Numbered from the stretch's first letter, positions 18,308 through 28,600 are shown. The stretch: 64,000 nucleotides of DNA from Runella sp. MFBS21 (GCF_029433105.1 NZ_JARNTW010000008.1:124001-188000); one strand, 5' to 3'. The notes: generated by a model from the sequence alone, not told the origin. A program made the numbers and translations.

Positions 18308-18958
18308 TTAATGTATTTTCTTTGATGCAATTATTACGTCTTGTGCGTTTTTGTATTGACCGCCTCTGAATTTGGATATTTCAGCTATTGGTATTTCTGT
18401 AAATGGAATGTCTCCTGTAAAATTAATGTTTATTGCTGCTTGTATTCGATGATGTCCATCTAAAAGATATGTTTTACCATTGATAACTGTTGTGTAAACA
18501 TGTTCTTGCCAAACCCAAGGGTCATTCGCTAATAATTGTTGTTCAATCACTTTAATAATATCCACACTTTGAGCGTTAAATTCTGTATGTACCCATTTTT
18601 TTATATCAGACAAAAGTGCTGTGGAACAAGCATTATGCACCCAAATACTCTGACTCTCTACAAAATAGGTATGGAAATCTGATACTTCAAAATTGTAAAC
18701 ACTAACAGTACTGTCGAGCAATTGAATGCTTTCTACCGCTATACCGCTACGGGCTAAGTGCGGCAGTAATGCTAAGGATGCTTCAGTAGTAGCTACTGTA
18801 CTGAGCAAGTCGCCTTTGTGGAGAAATTGCGCTTGGGTCATTCCCTTACTCTCCACATAAAATGGGTGCTCGGGGGTAGTGAAAATGGTATCTATGCCCG
18901 CGACTACTTTCACCAAACGATGAGTCGTATTGCTAAGCTGCTTCGTAGTTATACCTAG
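18308..18958 (-). pseudogene. Truncated polymorphic toxin: Hint C-terminal half plus ParB-like nuclease tail
   Basis: An open frame begins right after a TGA, with LGITTKQLSNTTHRLVKVVA then FTTPEHPFYVESKGM and VYNFEVSDFHTYFVESQSIW-VHNA. This is the C-terminal half of a Hint (intein-like) pretoxin domain ending in the autocleavage-type VHN. The tail after it contains VINGKTYLLDGHHRIQAAIN, the DGHHR motif of ParB/Srx-type domains used as nuclease toxins. There is no signal, no N-terminal body and no good ATG (first usable start is TTG 18916). It looks like an orphan toxin tip, followed at once by its immunity gene. Domain calls are confident; activity untested. Confidence 0.75.
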
Positions 18959-19033
18959 TCAGCAGAACACTACGTTCAAGTAGCTGCGTAAAATAGCGTT
19001 TCATATATCCGGCGTTATGCTTTCTTTTCTACT

Positions 19034-19089
19034 GACTTTCCCAAACTTGGAAAGTCTTGGTGACTGCGATTAATGGACTTTCCAAGTTT
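19034..19089. repeat. Two overlapping, mutually exclusive hairpins
   Basis: GACTTTCC (19034-19041) can pair with GGAAAGTC (19049-19056). Alternatively AAACTTGGAAAGTC (19043-19056) pairs perfectly with GACTTTCCAAGTTT (19076-19089) over a 19-nt loop. The middle arm is shared, so only one can form. Confidence 0.6.
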
Positions 19090-19104
19090 TTAGATTGCCT
19101 TCAC

Positions 19105-19129
19105 TTGTTGAGGCTACTCACAACTGGGG
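19105..19129 (+). repeat. Isolated copy of the repeat terminus
   Basis: TTGTTGAGGCTACTCACAAC followed by TGGGG, identical over 25 nt to 14354-14378, without the rest of the repeat. Confidence 0.7.
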
Positions 19130-19254
19130 TTTTTCTTTTTTGCGCTTTCATAATTCCTCGTTTTTGTTTTGGTCATTCATAAAAACAAGGCCAAGTAGTT
19201 CTTTATCTTATACTCTTTCCAACGGGGTCTGATGTGTTTTACCACATTTGCCAC

Positions 19255-19420
19255 CAATTAATGATTTGATATCTACCTCGTGCCACGCTACGCATCAGGC
19301 TTTTAAGTGCCATTGTGTTTCTCGGCTTTTGCTCCTTGTTAAAGTAGTAGCCAACGAGAATGGTTGTTCCTTTAATGTGTAAAACCCCGTTTTGTTGAGG
19401 CTACGCACAACTGGGGGGAT
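19255..19420 (+). repeat. Non-coding repeat, copy 2
   Basis: Second copy of the element at 14225-14385, same orientation. It ends with TTGTTGAGGCTACGCACAAC (19392-19411) plus TGGGG, one mismatch from copy 1, and lies 11 bp beyond the stop of the candidate immunity gene at 19428. No open frame. Confidence 0.7.
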
Positions 19421-19427
19421 TTATAAG

Positions 19428-20170
19428 CTATTTTTGCCAAAAGCATTCTTTTTTAAAAGCAGGTATTTGTTTGATGTCAATACTCTCCATTTCATAATTT
19501 TCTTCTTTTTTGACAGTGTGTTTTATTCTTATTTTCTTACCTTTATATAAATTATAATTCCAATTTCCTCTTAAAAAACGTACCTGTATAGGAGTTGTAC
19601 TTTCATTAACTAACATAGTAGCTACTAACCCTTTTGACTCAGACACCAAATAAGATTCTTTAAAAGGGTAATTTTCTGATTCCAAAGGTTGTTCTGAAAC
19701 AAAATAATATAACGTATCTCCAATTGACGTATCGTAAAATTTTTGCGTTAAAATTTTATTAAACTGTTTTTTATGATACTTAAGCGTATCACCTAATGTT
19801 ATATTAAAATCAAAAAGTTTCATCACATAAATTTCTAAATCAAAATCATCATAACTATTCTTATATTCTTCGTCATACATAGAAATCCAGAAAGACTTAA
19901 CCTTTATATTCTTTTTTTTATATTAAAATTTTCATGAGGAAAAAATTTTAATATAAAAAAACTATTGTTTTCTAAGAAATAATACTTAAAAGAATCAATA
20001 TCTGAAAAAAATCTTTTATGTTCATAGATTTCGTACCCTAACCATGTATAACCCGTTTTGCGAGTTTCAAAATAGGAATTGAGCACTTGTGATGGCAAAA
20101 AACAAGTAATAACTTTATAGCACATTACTGTTGCTATAAGTATAACTACAATTACTAGTTTTCTTTTCAT
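19428..20170 (-). pseudogene. Membrane-anchored candidate immunity protein, split by a one-base frameshift
   Basis: Two frames read as one protein. The first (from 20170) starts MKRKLVIVVILIATVMCYKV, an N-terminal signal anchor, and runs to HENFNIKK at an A8 run (19912-19919). Adding one A continues as KNIKVKSFWISMYDEEYKNS into the second frame, which runs to 19428. The combined protein is about 248 residues, with one membrane anchor and an extracytoplasmic beta-rich domain. It follows the truncated toxin-like gene by 24 bp, so an immunity role against an exported toxin is inferred. The family is unknown. The frameshift may be a homopolymer sequencing error. Confidence 0.5.
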
Positions 20171-20194
20171 TGTTTATTTTGTTTTAAAGTAATT

Positions 20195-22038
20195 TTAAAT
20201 TATATTTTTAAAATAAAAAGCCCGACTAAGTTTTTTTATGACTTTATAGTCTGGAGAATCGGTTTGTGGTTGTGACAGATTATAGAAATTTTTATGATCC
20301 TCACCACCTGTGGTAGTTTTCATTAAATCATCTTTTACATAATATTTTGCATGAGCATCTATCTCATGACAAATAGTATGACATAGATCTTTCATTGCTT
20401 CTTCCGAAACAAGTGCTCCTTCAAGTACTCGTGAACAGATTGTAATAAAAATAGGGAACTTTTTTTCTTTAAGTCTCTGTTTTATGAAATTATCATAAAC
20501 AATGTTATAATCATCTGAAGCATCAGCCATTGGTCTATTAACAATGTCACGAAATTCAAAAGTGTCGTTTTTGTTGAAATAAAGGTCTGAAAGCTGCTCT
20601 TTTGTATCTGTAGGAGGCCCAAAGTCCGAAGTATTTTTCATTACATGAGTTATTGCATGATCACCCGAATCTACCGTACCATCTGCATTAAGCCCAGTAT
20701 TGCAATTACCCGTTAAGAAATATAAGTCTATGTAAGTATTCCCTCTCATATAGTCTATTTTCATTTCTTTCCAAAGTCCCATTTTAGTAAGTGCTTCGTA
20801 AGCCTTTTGCCAAGCTTGATATTGTTGCAACCTTTTTGAAATAAACCACTGCGGGGCAGGTATTTTATAATTTGAATCTAAATAGTTATTTGTTTCATTT
20901 AAATTGTCTTTAATTTTTTCAATCGTGGCCTCACAAGAGTTCATTACGGCAACTCTGGCTTGTTTTATATCAATTAGATTGGCGGGTATGCTACAGGTTT
21001 GGCCTTGTAGTTCGGTTAAATTACTTTTAGAGGGGCTAAAGAGCTTATATTACTATGAGCTTTCAACTTATTCATTTCTTCTGCTAGTTTAGCTTTTTCT
21101 TCTACAGTTCCAGTATAACTTTCAATAAGTGATGCTATATTACCCAAAATAATCTTTAGTTCTTGCATTATTAAATCTACATCTAACAATTCTTTATTAG
21201 CATCATACTCCGTTTCCACCGTTCCATTGGTCAACTCATAACAATCATTGATGGCAATACCTGAGAAAGTAACCGCCACGGTAGAGGTAACCCCTAAAGG
21301 CAACAACACCTCTACGTAGCCTTTGCCACTCCAACCTCCCACGCCACCGCTGGCTTCCGTTACATGGATGCTATAATCGGCAGCGTAAAATACATCTCCT
21401 GGGGCGAGGCTGCTGAGTTGGTTGGTAGCGGTGGGGTTGGTCACCGTCTGGCAAGAGGCACTGGTGTAGTCGCGTACCACGCAGGGCTTGGCGTTGAGCG
21501 TTACGTAGGCTTCACAAGTTCGGCCTTGCTTGCTTACCAAGAGCTTGTATGCTCCTATGCTGGAGGCCACCAAGGTATCGGTAGTAGTGGTGGTGCTGTC
21601 GGGGCGAGTCCATAGGTAAGTCACCCCCGTATTCCAAAAGCCTGAGCTATCCAAATCATCGGCTTGGAGTTTGAGGGGTTGCAGAGTCCCACCCAAACGA
21701 GGTAAACTTGTCGTTTCTTGTCCTTGCGCATTGGAGGCTTTGATATACACATAGCAGGCACTGTCACTCACTACCGTTGCCGTGTCACACAAGGCTTTTT
21801 TGACTACCAAAAGCGCATTGGAGTAGAGAGTGGCGGCACAAGTCCCCGCACAAGTAGCGCGGAAAGTAAGCGAGTCAGTCGGCGTCCCGGTGATGATATT
21901 GTAGGCAACAGTTACACTAGCCTCCGTAGCAGCGAGCGTGCCCGTACTACCATTGGCGCGGGTATAGTGCCAGTTTAGGGTAGTAGCACAACCGCTGGCG
22001 GTCAAGGTAACACTGCTATCGGGGCAAACAACGCTACT
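20195..22038 (-). pseudogene. Truncated Ig-like surface/toxin protein with possible metal-binding tail, frameshifted
   Basis: The frame opens after a TAG at 22039-22041 with SVVCPDSSVTLTASGC, an Ig-like repeat ending, then further Ig-like segments (GAYKLLVSKQGRTCEAYVTL). A conserved beta domain follows (SSLAPGDVFYAADYSIHVTE ... GYVEVLLPLG) as seen before toxin tails in Bacteroidota. It shifts by one base near 21030-21045 (ISSLAPLKVI-stop versus FSPSKSNLTELQGQTC in the other frame). The tail (about 250 residues from MNSCEATIEKIKDNLNETNN) contains DLCHTICHEIDAHAKYYVKD, a His/Glu-rich helix that could bind metal, though the spacing is not a standard HExxH. The start is lost. A membrane-anchored gene follows. 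Confidence 0.6.
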
Positions 22039-22319
22039 CTAATGATAGGTAAGACGGCGGGTTAGTTGAGGTTAAGCACACGCATCTCTGTGTAACTCCG
22101 TCGCTAGTTTGACCCGCTTGCTTTGTAGCTGCCCTCAAACAATGCCAAAACGCTTGTGCCACTACAAAACACAAAATTGTATTTATTCAAGAACACCTCT
22201 CACCAAAACAATATACAAAATATGTCTTTTATCATTGTTTTGGTATAAAAAAACCTACTTTTATTGAATATAATTTTAGATTTCGTCGTAACTTTGGCCA
22301 TACCCTACTTAGATAAATA
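22039..22319. other. Non-coding gap
   Basis: Left border is the point where the Ig-like protein is cut off. GCGGGT (22057-22062) and ACCCGC (22112-22117) could pair weakly. No gene seen. Confidence 0.35.
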
Positions 22320-22598
22320 ATGAAAATGCCTAACCATCCCCCACTTTGCCCTATTACAGGGCTAGAAGCTGTTATGTACAAGGCTACTGATGAACACTTT
22401 CACGGACTTCGTTACAAAATTCCGAGCGTTAGTGACAATCTTGTGGTCTCAATTACGGAAAATGTGCTTCAAAACACAGAAAGCCGTAATTCGCTCATTG
22501 AGCATCGTGACAAGTTTATAAAAAATCTTAGAATGATTGCAGAGCTGAGAGAAGAAACCGTTATTTCGATAGGAAATTGGTGGCTTTTTTTGAGATAA
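22320..22598 (+). CDS. Small hypothetical protein
   Basis: Protein of 92 residues (MKMPNHPPLCPITGLEAVMY). The CPITG turn resembles half of a zinc knuckle but no second Cys pair is present. The rest is charged and helical (LIEHRDKFIKNLRMIAELRE). The stop falls inside the left arm of a 12-bp terminator hairpin, which supports it being a real transcription unit. No family recognised. Confidence 0.5.
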   Translation: MKMPNHPPLCPITGLEAVMYKATDEHFHGLRYKIPSVSDNLVVSITENVLQNTESRNSLIEHRDKFIKNLRMIAELREETVISIGNWWLFLR

Positions 22599-22624
22599 GG
22601 TAGACTTGTATGCTTATCTCAAAA
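22588..22624. terminator. Bidirectional hairpin terminator
   Basis: TTTTGAGATAAG (22588-22599) pairs perfectly with CTTATCTCAAAA (22613-22624) over a 13-nt loop, overlapping the stop of the small gene before it. Confidence 0.6.
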
Positions 22625-22669
22625 GTCACTCTTTTTTCATTTAAGATAAGCAGTTGTTGGAGCAATTTT

Positions 22670-22707
22670 AAGCCATAGCTTTGCGGAAAGCTGTGGCTTT
22701 TATTTTT
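22670..22707 (+). terminator. Intrinsic terminator
   Basis: AAGCCATAGCTTT (22670-22682) pairs with AAAGCTGTGGCTT (22687-22699) with one wobble and a 4-nt loop, followed by TTATTTTTA. It insulates the CE15 gene from upstream transcription. Confidence 0.8.
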
Positions 22708-22809
22708 AGGGGATTTACTTTATCAAAACCCATATTTACTTTTTGCAAGAATTAATAAAAACATACCGTTAAAAATGTCATTTTTGTAATAATATACAAA
22801 CATTACAAA

Positions 22810-24198
22810 ATGAAAAAATATGGGTTAGCTATTGCTGTAGTCTTCATGACTTTAAATGACAGCTTAGCACAGTTTGGACGACGCACTCCAGAGCAAGATA
22901 GCATTTTTGCTCGCTTACAACGCCAAACCCGTGCCGACCATCAAAATATGATGACTCAATTAAACATTCAGTCGCTTAGACCAGGCGTGTCAGGAAATCC
23001 ACAAGACGCCAACGCTGCCAATAGAGACGAAAGTAAAGTCAATTCTTACACACTTCCAGATCCGTTAGTATTGAAAAACGGCAAAAAAATTAAAACCCCT
23101 CAAGAATGGTGGCAGAAAAGAAGACCCGAAATTGTGGAGGACTTTGAAAAAGAAATATATGGACGACTACCCACCCATATACCAACCGTACAGTGGAAGA
23201 TAGTATCTAGCAAGGATACAGTGATTGCAAACCTACCTATCAAAGAAAAAATTTTACGTGGCGTAGTCGACAACTCTTCTTTTCCTTCTATCAAAGTAGA
23301 AATCGAACTTTTAGTAGCTACTCCTCGTCTTGCGACGAAGCCTGTACCGATTGTTTTGGAGTTTGGTTTTATCCAATCACCCTTTGGCAATACTCCTCCT
23401 GTCATGCCTATTGGCTTGGGTTCAGCTGGCGAACCTACTTGGAAAGAGCAATTGATTTCGAGAGGATGGGGCTACGCTATCATTGTACCATCAAGTATCC
23501 AGGCCGACAATGGCGCCGGTTTGACAGAAGGTATCATCGGTTTGGTAAACCAAGGAAAACCACGAAAACCAGAAGACTGGGGGGCTTTGCGTGCTTGGAG
23601 CTGGGGAGCAAGCAAAGCGTTGGATTATTTTGAAACAGACAAAGACATCGACACCAAACGGGTGGCGATTGAGGGTCTTTCAAGATATGGCAAAGCCACC
23701 GTAGTAGCGATGGCTTTTGAACCAAGATTTTCGTTAGCATTTATTGGTTCGTCGGGTGCAGGAGGCACCAAAATTTTACGACGAGTGTTTGGGGAACAAG
23801 TCGAAAACTTAGCCTCTTCGGGTGAATATCACTGGTTTTGTGGAAATTTCATCAAATACGCAGGCCCCCTCACCCCCTCCGATATGCCCGTCGATGCCCA
23901 CGAATTGGTGGCACTTTGTGCACCTCGGCCAGTATTTATTAGTTCAGGTTCTCCCCAAGTCGAAGGCCAATGGGTAGACGCCAAAGGAATGTTTTTGGGG
24001 GGAGTTTATGCCGACCCTGTTTATCGGTTGTTTGGCAAAAAAGGCTTAGGGACTACCCAATTCCCTAGCCTTGGTACGCCCTTAGTAGAAGGCGACATCG
24101 CCTATCGCCAACATGCGGGAGGGCATAGCACTGGCCCCAATTGGAGTACTTGGATTGCTTGGGCTTGTAGGTATTGGGGAGAATGTAAATATTTTTAA
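22810..24198 (+). CDS. CE15 glucuronoyl esterase (4-O-methyl-glucuronoyl methylesterase family)
   Basis: Protein of 462 residues with a signal peptide (cleaved near SLAQ). It has an alpha/beta-hydrolase fold, with PEIVEDFEKEIYGRLPTHIP typical of CE15. The nucleophile is in GLSRYGKATVV (Ser291); most CE15 members have Cys before this Ser (GCSRxGK), here it is Leu. The region EYHWFCGNFIKYAG, the VDAHELVALCAPRPVFIS strand and the catalytic His in QHAGGHSTGPNW (His439) complete the pattern. It cleaves ester bonds between lignin and glucuronic acid on xylan in the periplasm or outside the cell. The next gene is an amidohydrolase, not an obvious partner. Confidence 0.88.
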   Translation: MKKYGLAIAVVFMTLNDSLAQFGRRTPEQDSIFARLQRQTRADHQNMMTQLNIQSLRPGVSGNPQDANAANRDESKVNSYTLPDPLVLKNGKKIKTPQEWWQKRRPEIVEDFEKEIYGRLPTHIPTVQWKIVSSKDTVIANLPIKEKILRGVVDNSSFPSIKVEIELLVATPRLATKPVPIVLEFGFIQSPFGNTPPVMPIGLGSAGEPTWKEQLISRGWGYAIIVPSSIQADNGAGLTEGIIGLVNQGKPRKPEDWGALRAWSWGASKALDYFETDKDIDTKRVAIEGLSRYGKATVVAMAFEPRFSLAFIGSSGAGGTKILRRVFGEQVENLASSGEYHWFCGNFIKYAGPLTPSDMPVDAHELVALCAPRPVFISSGSPQVEGQWVDAKGMFLGGVYADPVYRLFGKKGLGTTQFPSLGTPLVEGDIAYRQHAGGHSTGPNWSTWIAWACRYWGECKYF

Positions 24199-24213
24199 TG
24201 TTTACAAAAAAAT

Positions 24214-24221
24214 TACTTTTG
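24214..24221 (+). promoter_or_regulatory. Candidate -7 element for the amidohydrolase
   Basis: TACTTTTG matches the Bacteroidota -7 box TAnnTTTG, 25 nt before ATG 24246. A -33 TTTG is not clear, so the call is tentative. Confidence 0.35.
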
Positions 24222-24245
24222 TAGTTTTCAAAACCTCAATAACTC

Positions 24246-25564
24246 ATGGCTACGCAATCCCTCTCTCGTAAAGATTTTATTAAAAATGCCTCAATGATGC
24301 TTAGCAGTGGAATGCTCGCCGTCGACAATGATAATCTATGGCAAGATTTAGAGGAGGCTCAAGCCTCAAAATTGACGCTAAAAAATGTCAGATTGGAAAC
24401 GGGTTTTGAATACGAGGAAGGGGAAGTCGTAGCTACCAAAACAGAACTGTTTACGATTGAAATAAACGATGGTAAAATAAGTGCGGTTTTACCTAACCAA
24501 CCCACTACCAAGGCAATAGATGCGAAAGGGCTTTTGATGTTGCCCGCTTTTAGGGATATGCACATTCACCTAGACAAAACCTACTATGGAGGTGCTTGGA
24601 AAGCTCGTTCAAAAAAAACCGAACGGTGAAAGATATGATTGCGTTTGAGCAAAAAGTAATCCCCGAATTACTCAAAACGTCTACCTACCGAGCCGAGAAA
24701 CTCATTGAATTGTTGCAGTCGCGCGGCAGCAATTTTGCACGTAGTCATGTCAATATTGATTCCACCTCTAAGCTCGACTCTCTTTATCATCTTCAGCAAG
24801 CTCTTCAAAACAAAAAAGACTCTTTTGGAGCAGAGCTCGTGGCGTTTCCGCAACATGGGCTTTTTTATACCGAATCAGCGCAGTGGATGAAAGAAGCAGC
24901 CAAAACAAACATTGATTTCATCGGAGGCCTTGATCCTACCTCTATCGATGGCAGTATACCGAAAAGCCTCGATTTTGTGGTACAATTGGCCCTCGAACAC
25001 CAAAAAGGAATCGATATTCACTTGCATGAAGGAGGAGAAACCGGGCTCCAAGCCGTGGAATTTTTGATTGATAGAGTCAACGAACATCCTGTACTCAAAG
25101 GTAAAACCTACTTGAGTCATTGTTTTGTACTGGCTCGGCTCGAAAAGCCCAAGCTTGAAGAAATGGCGGACAAACTCGCCCATGCCAAAATCGGCGTTGT
25201 ATCAACGATTCCGTTTGGTAACACTATAATGCCAATTCCTACCTTGTATCAGTATGGAGTAGAGGTTATGACTGGTAATGATAGCATTATTGACCATTGG
25301 AATACCTTTGGTACAGGCAGTGTTTTACACAAAGCCAATCTCATGGCTCAGCTTTATGGCTATTCGTCGGAGTTGGAATTGTCGCGTTGTCTTAAACTTG
25401 CCACCCGCAATGTATTGCCCTTAGATGAACGAGGAAGTCGTCAATGGCCCAAAACCAACGATACTGCAGATGTAGTGCTGGTAGAGGCGAGTTGTTCAGC
25501 TGAAGCAGTGGCACGCGTTTCACCTATTAAATCTTTAATTCATCAGGGGAAAGTCGTGTATTGA
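24246..25564 (+). pseudogene. Amidohydrolase (cytosine deaminase-like), interrupted by a one-base frameshift
   Basis: The first part (24246-24629) starts MATQSLSRKDFIKNASMMLS and reaches the metal site FRDMHIHLDKTYYGGAWKAR. It then goes out of frame at an A8 run (24611-24618) and stops. The second frame continues as NRTVKDMIAFEQKVIPELLK and has RSHVNID, GIDIHLHEGG, KTYLSHCFVL and VEVMTGNDSI, the metal and catalytic motifs of CodA-like amidohydrolases, to a stop at 25564. Nine A residues would join the two parts into about 440 residues. Expected action: zinc-dependent hydrolytic deamination or ring opening of a heterocycle; substrate unknown. The shift may be real or a homopolymer error. Confidence 0.75.
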
Positions 25565-25590
25565 TTGCAAGACAGGATTGTATAAAAACA

Positions 25591-25625
25591 AAACCTCCCA
25601 ACCGAAATACTCGATTGGGAGGTTT
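25591..25625. terminator. Bidirectional terminator between converging genes
   Basis: AAACCTCCCAA (25591-25601) pairs with TTGGGAGGTTT (25615-25625), with a further CGA/TCG pairing inside. It lies between the plus-strand amidohydrolase and the minus-strand surface protein and can serve both. Confidence 0.75.
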
Positions 25626-25686
25626 AATCATTATGAGGGTAAAGTGTATTTATTTTTGTCGATGATTACACCCATTTCACTCTACT

Positions 25687-28600
25687 TTATTTCATCTTTT
25701 TCTTCTTAATCGTAACCGGTATACAAATATCAGTAGGACAGCAGTTGGTACCTTCCTCAATTATTACTGGACAACAACCTCCCGCTGGACAGGCCTGATT
25801 CGTTGCAGTGAAGGTGTAAATTCCCGCTTCACCCAACAATACTATATTGCCCGTTGCTACTGCTGTGGTACTACCCTCTTTATACCATACTACATTTGTG
25901 TAATGTGCAGGAATTTTTATTTCCAATTGCTCTCCTTCACACAAACCAATAGGCACTGTGAAACATTGACGATCTATGTCATCTTCGCCCTCCTTGTCGT
26001 TGTTTGGAGTGCTATCCACATCTTTTTCGTTGACCTTGCTTATTTCAGCCGTATTGAAGTGAACCCCTTGTTGTGTGACTTTTATACGGTAAGTCAATGT
26101 GACAGTATCTCCATTGTTACCTGAATTAGCAGCTATATTTCCAATAATCCACTTGATAACGTTATTGGTAATTGTAGCACTACCCCGACTAGCCACAAAA
26201 CTTCCAGGAATGAACCCTACCGTCGTCGCTATGGAATCCACAACTTCTACCCCCGTAGCTCCTGTTGATGACTGATTGAAGACCTGAATCGTGTATGTCA
26301 AGGTATCTCCTAGTTTGGCTATCTTTTTATTGATGGACTTCTTTAGGGCTAAATCCACCTCTGGGGACACACAACTTTTGGTTTCTACTGCAACTGTATC
26401 AATACAGCCATTGAGGCTATAAATAAACTGATATATTCCAACAGTTGTCATTCCTGAAACCGAACCTGACGGTGCAATAGTGGCAACACTAGGGCTTGTC
26501 CCTAATTGAGACCATGCTCCTCCAGCAGGGCTTCCACTCAATTGGGCTGTTCCTACAGTTGTACAAATGGCATTGGTGCTCAATATATCAGCACCGGCAT
26601 TTGGCTTAGCATTGCGAATGACTTGAGCGGTATCTGTACAAGTTTGGCCTCCCGCACTTACTGTATAGACAAAGCGATAGATTCCGTTGGCTGTCAATCC
26701 GCTTACATTTCCACTAGAATTTATCGTGGCAGTGGCTGGATTAGCAGGGCTACCTATCGGTGACCAAGTTCCACCTGCTGTCACTGCTGTCAACTTCGCT
26801 GTGGTAGCCGGAGCACAGATAGATACATCTGAGCCTGCGTTAGGTTTGGTACAGCCAGCACAAGCTTCTACTGTTATAGCGACTGTATCAGAGCAAGTTT
26901 GTCCACCTGCTGTTACAGAGTAAATAAACTTATAGGTTCCTGCAACAGTCATTCCACTTACGACTCCCGCGTTAGTAACAGTAGCTGCAGCTGGATTGCC
27001 CGACTGTGCAGTCCATGTACCTTCCGAAGGTGTAGCGCTCAAAGTAGTAGTAGTAACTAAATTTCCAGCATTACAGGCAAGGGTTTTATCTGAACCTGCG
27101 TTAGGTTTAGTACAGCCAGTACAAGCCTGAACGGTTACTGAAACTGTATCACCGCAACCCTGATTTACAGTATAAATAAACTTATAGGTTCCTGCAACAG
27201 TCATTCCACTTACGACTCCCGCGTTAGTAACAGTAGCTGCGGCTGGATTGCCCGACTGTGCAGTCCAAGTACCTCCTGAAGGAGAACCTGTCAGCGAAGT
27301 TGTTGTGACCAGGTTACCAGCATTACAAGCAAGGGTTTTATCTGCTCCAGCATTCGATTTAGAGGTAATAGTCACGCTTTTACTAGTAGTAGCCGAACAA
27401 GTAGTAGCTGGATCTGTGTATGCGTAGCTAAAGGTAATACTTGAAATGCCAAATCCTGAATGGATAGTCAAGGTATTAGCGTTTTGAGTCACGGCACCTG
27501 TAGGGAGTCCAGCAGGTAATGAAAAACTGCCATTTGCTGGTGTAGCTGTATAGGTTACAGGAAGTTCGCTTGAGCATAGGGCACTAGGTCCAGCGATTGT
27601 TACCGTAGGGCGTGGATTAACATACACAAAGGCGCTATCTTTCCGTGAGCAAGAACCACTAGTTTGGGTGTAATAAATGTAAAAACCAACAGGTGCCGTT
27701 TTTCCCAAGGCAGTTAAAGCGTTAGCTGCATTTAAGCTACCTGCTGTTCCGGTATCCGTTACGCCAGGTCCGCTCCAAGTACCATTTGTACCCGAAGGAT
27801 CATTATAGGTAGAAGTCTGATTAACACAAAGGGTATCTGCCGTGATATTAACTTTTGGCCCACCATTATTTATAGTCACCTCATGGCTGCCCGTACCTTC
27901 ACAACCATTTACCGTTACTTTGTAGCTAAAAGTTATACTAGAAATATTACTGACAGGATTTAAAGTTAGTACATTTCCGTTGGTAGTAATCGTGCCAGTG
28001 GGAAGTCCGTTTGGCAAAGTAAAAGTTCCACCTGCGGGGGTAGCGGTAAACTGGACAGGGAGATCATTTCCACACACTGTAGAAGGTCCACTAATATCTA
28101 CTGCCACATTTCCACGCGTTACGGCTACCGTATCACTACAAGTTTGACCACCAGAAGTTACTGAATAAATAAAGTGATATACTCCATTAGCAGTAGCTCC
28201 AGAAATTGCTCCCGTATTGGTAATGGTAGCAGCAGCAGGATTGCCAGCAGCGGCAGTCCACGTACCACCTGAAGGGCTGAATCCAGTCAGGTTTGTAGAA
28301 CTGAGTGGAGCACATATACGGGTATCTGTTCCAGCATTTGGCTTGGTACAGGGGGTACAAGCTTGTACCGTCACTGCTACCGTGTCAGCACATTCGCCTA
28401 CACTGTAAATAAAATGATACGTTCCTGCTACAGTCATTCCACTTACAGCTCCGTTACCAGTAACAGTAGCAGTGGCAGGATTACCTGCTTGGGCAACCCA
28501 GCTCCCTCCCGATGGAGCGCCTGTTAAGGTAGTTGAGGTCGTCAGGGTATTGGTGGTGGGGTTAGCACAAGCTAGGGTTTGGTCTGTCCCAGCGTTAGGT

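Larger units (their letters stand above)
18959..19427. other. Non-coding junction with hairpins and repeat copies
   Basis: No gene. It holds two competing hairpins (19034-19089), one isolated copy of the 25-nt repeat terminus (19105-19129) and the second full copy of the non-coding repeat (19255-19420). The truncated Hint toxin begins abruptly at its left edge, so a recombination junction near 18959 is likely. Confidence 0.5.
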
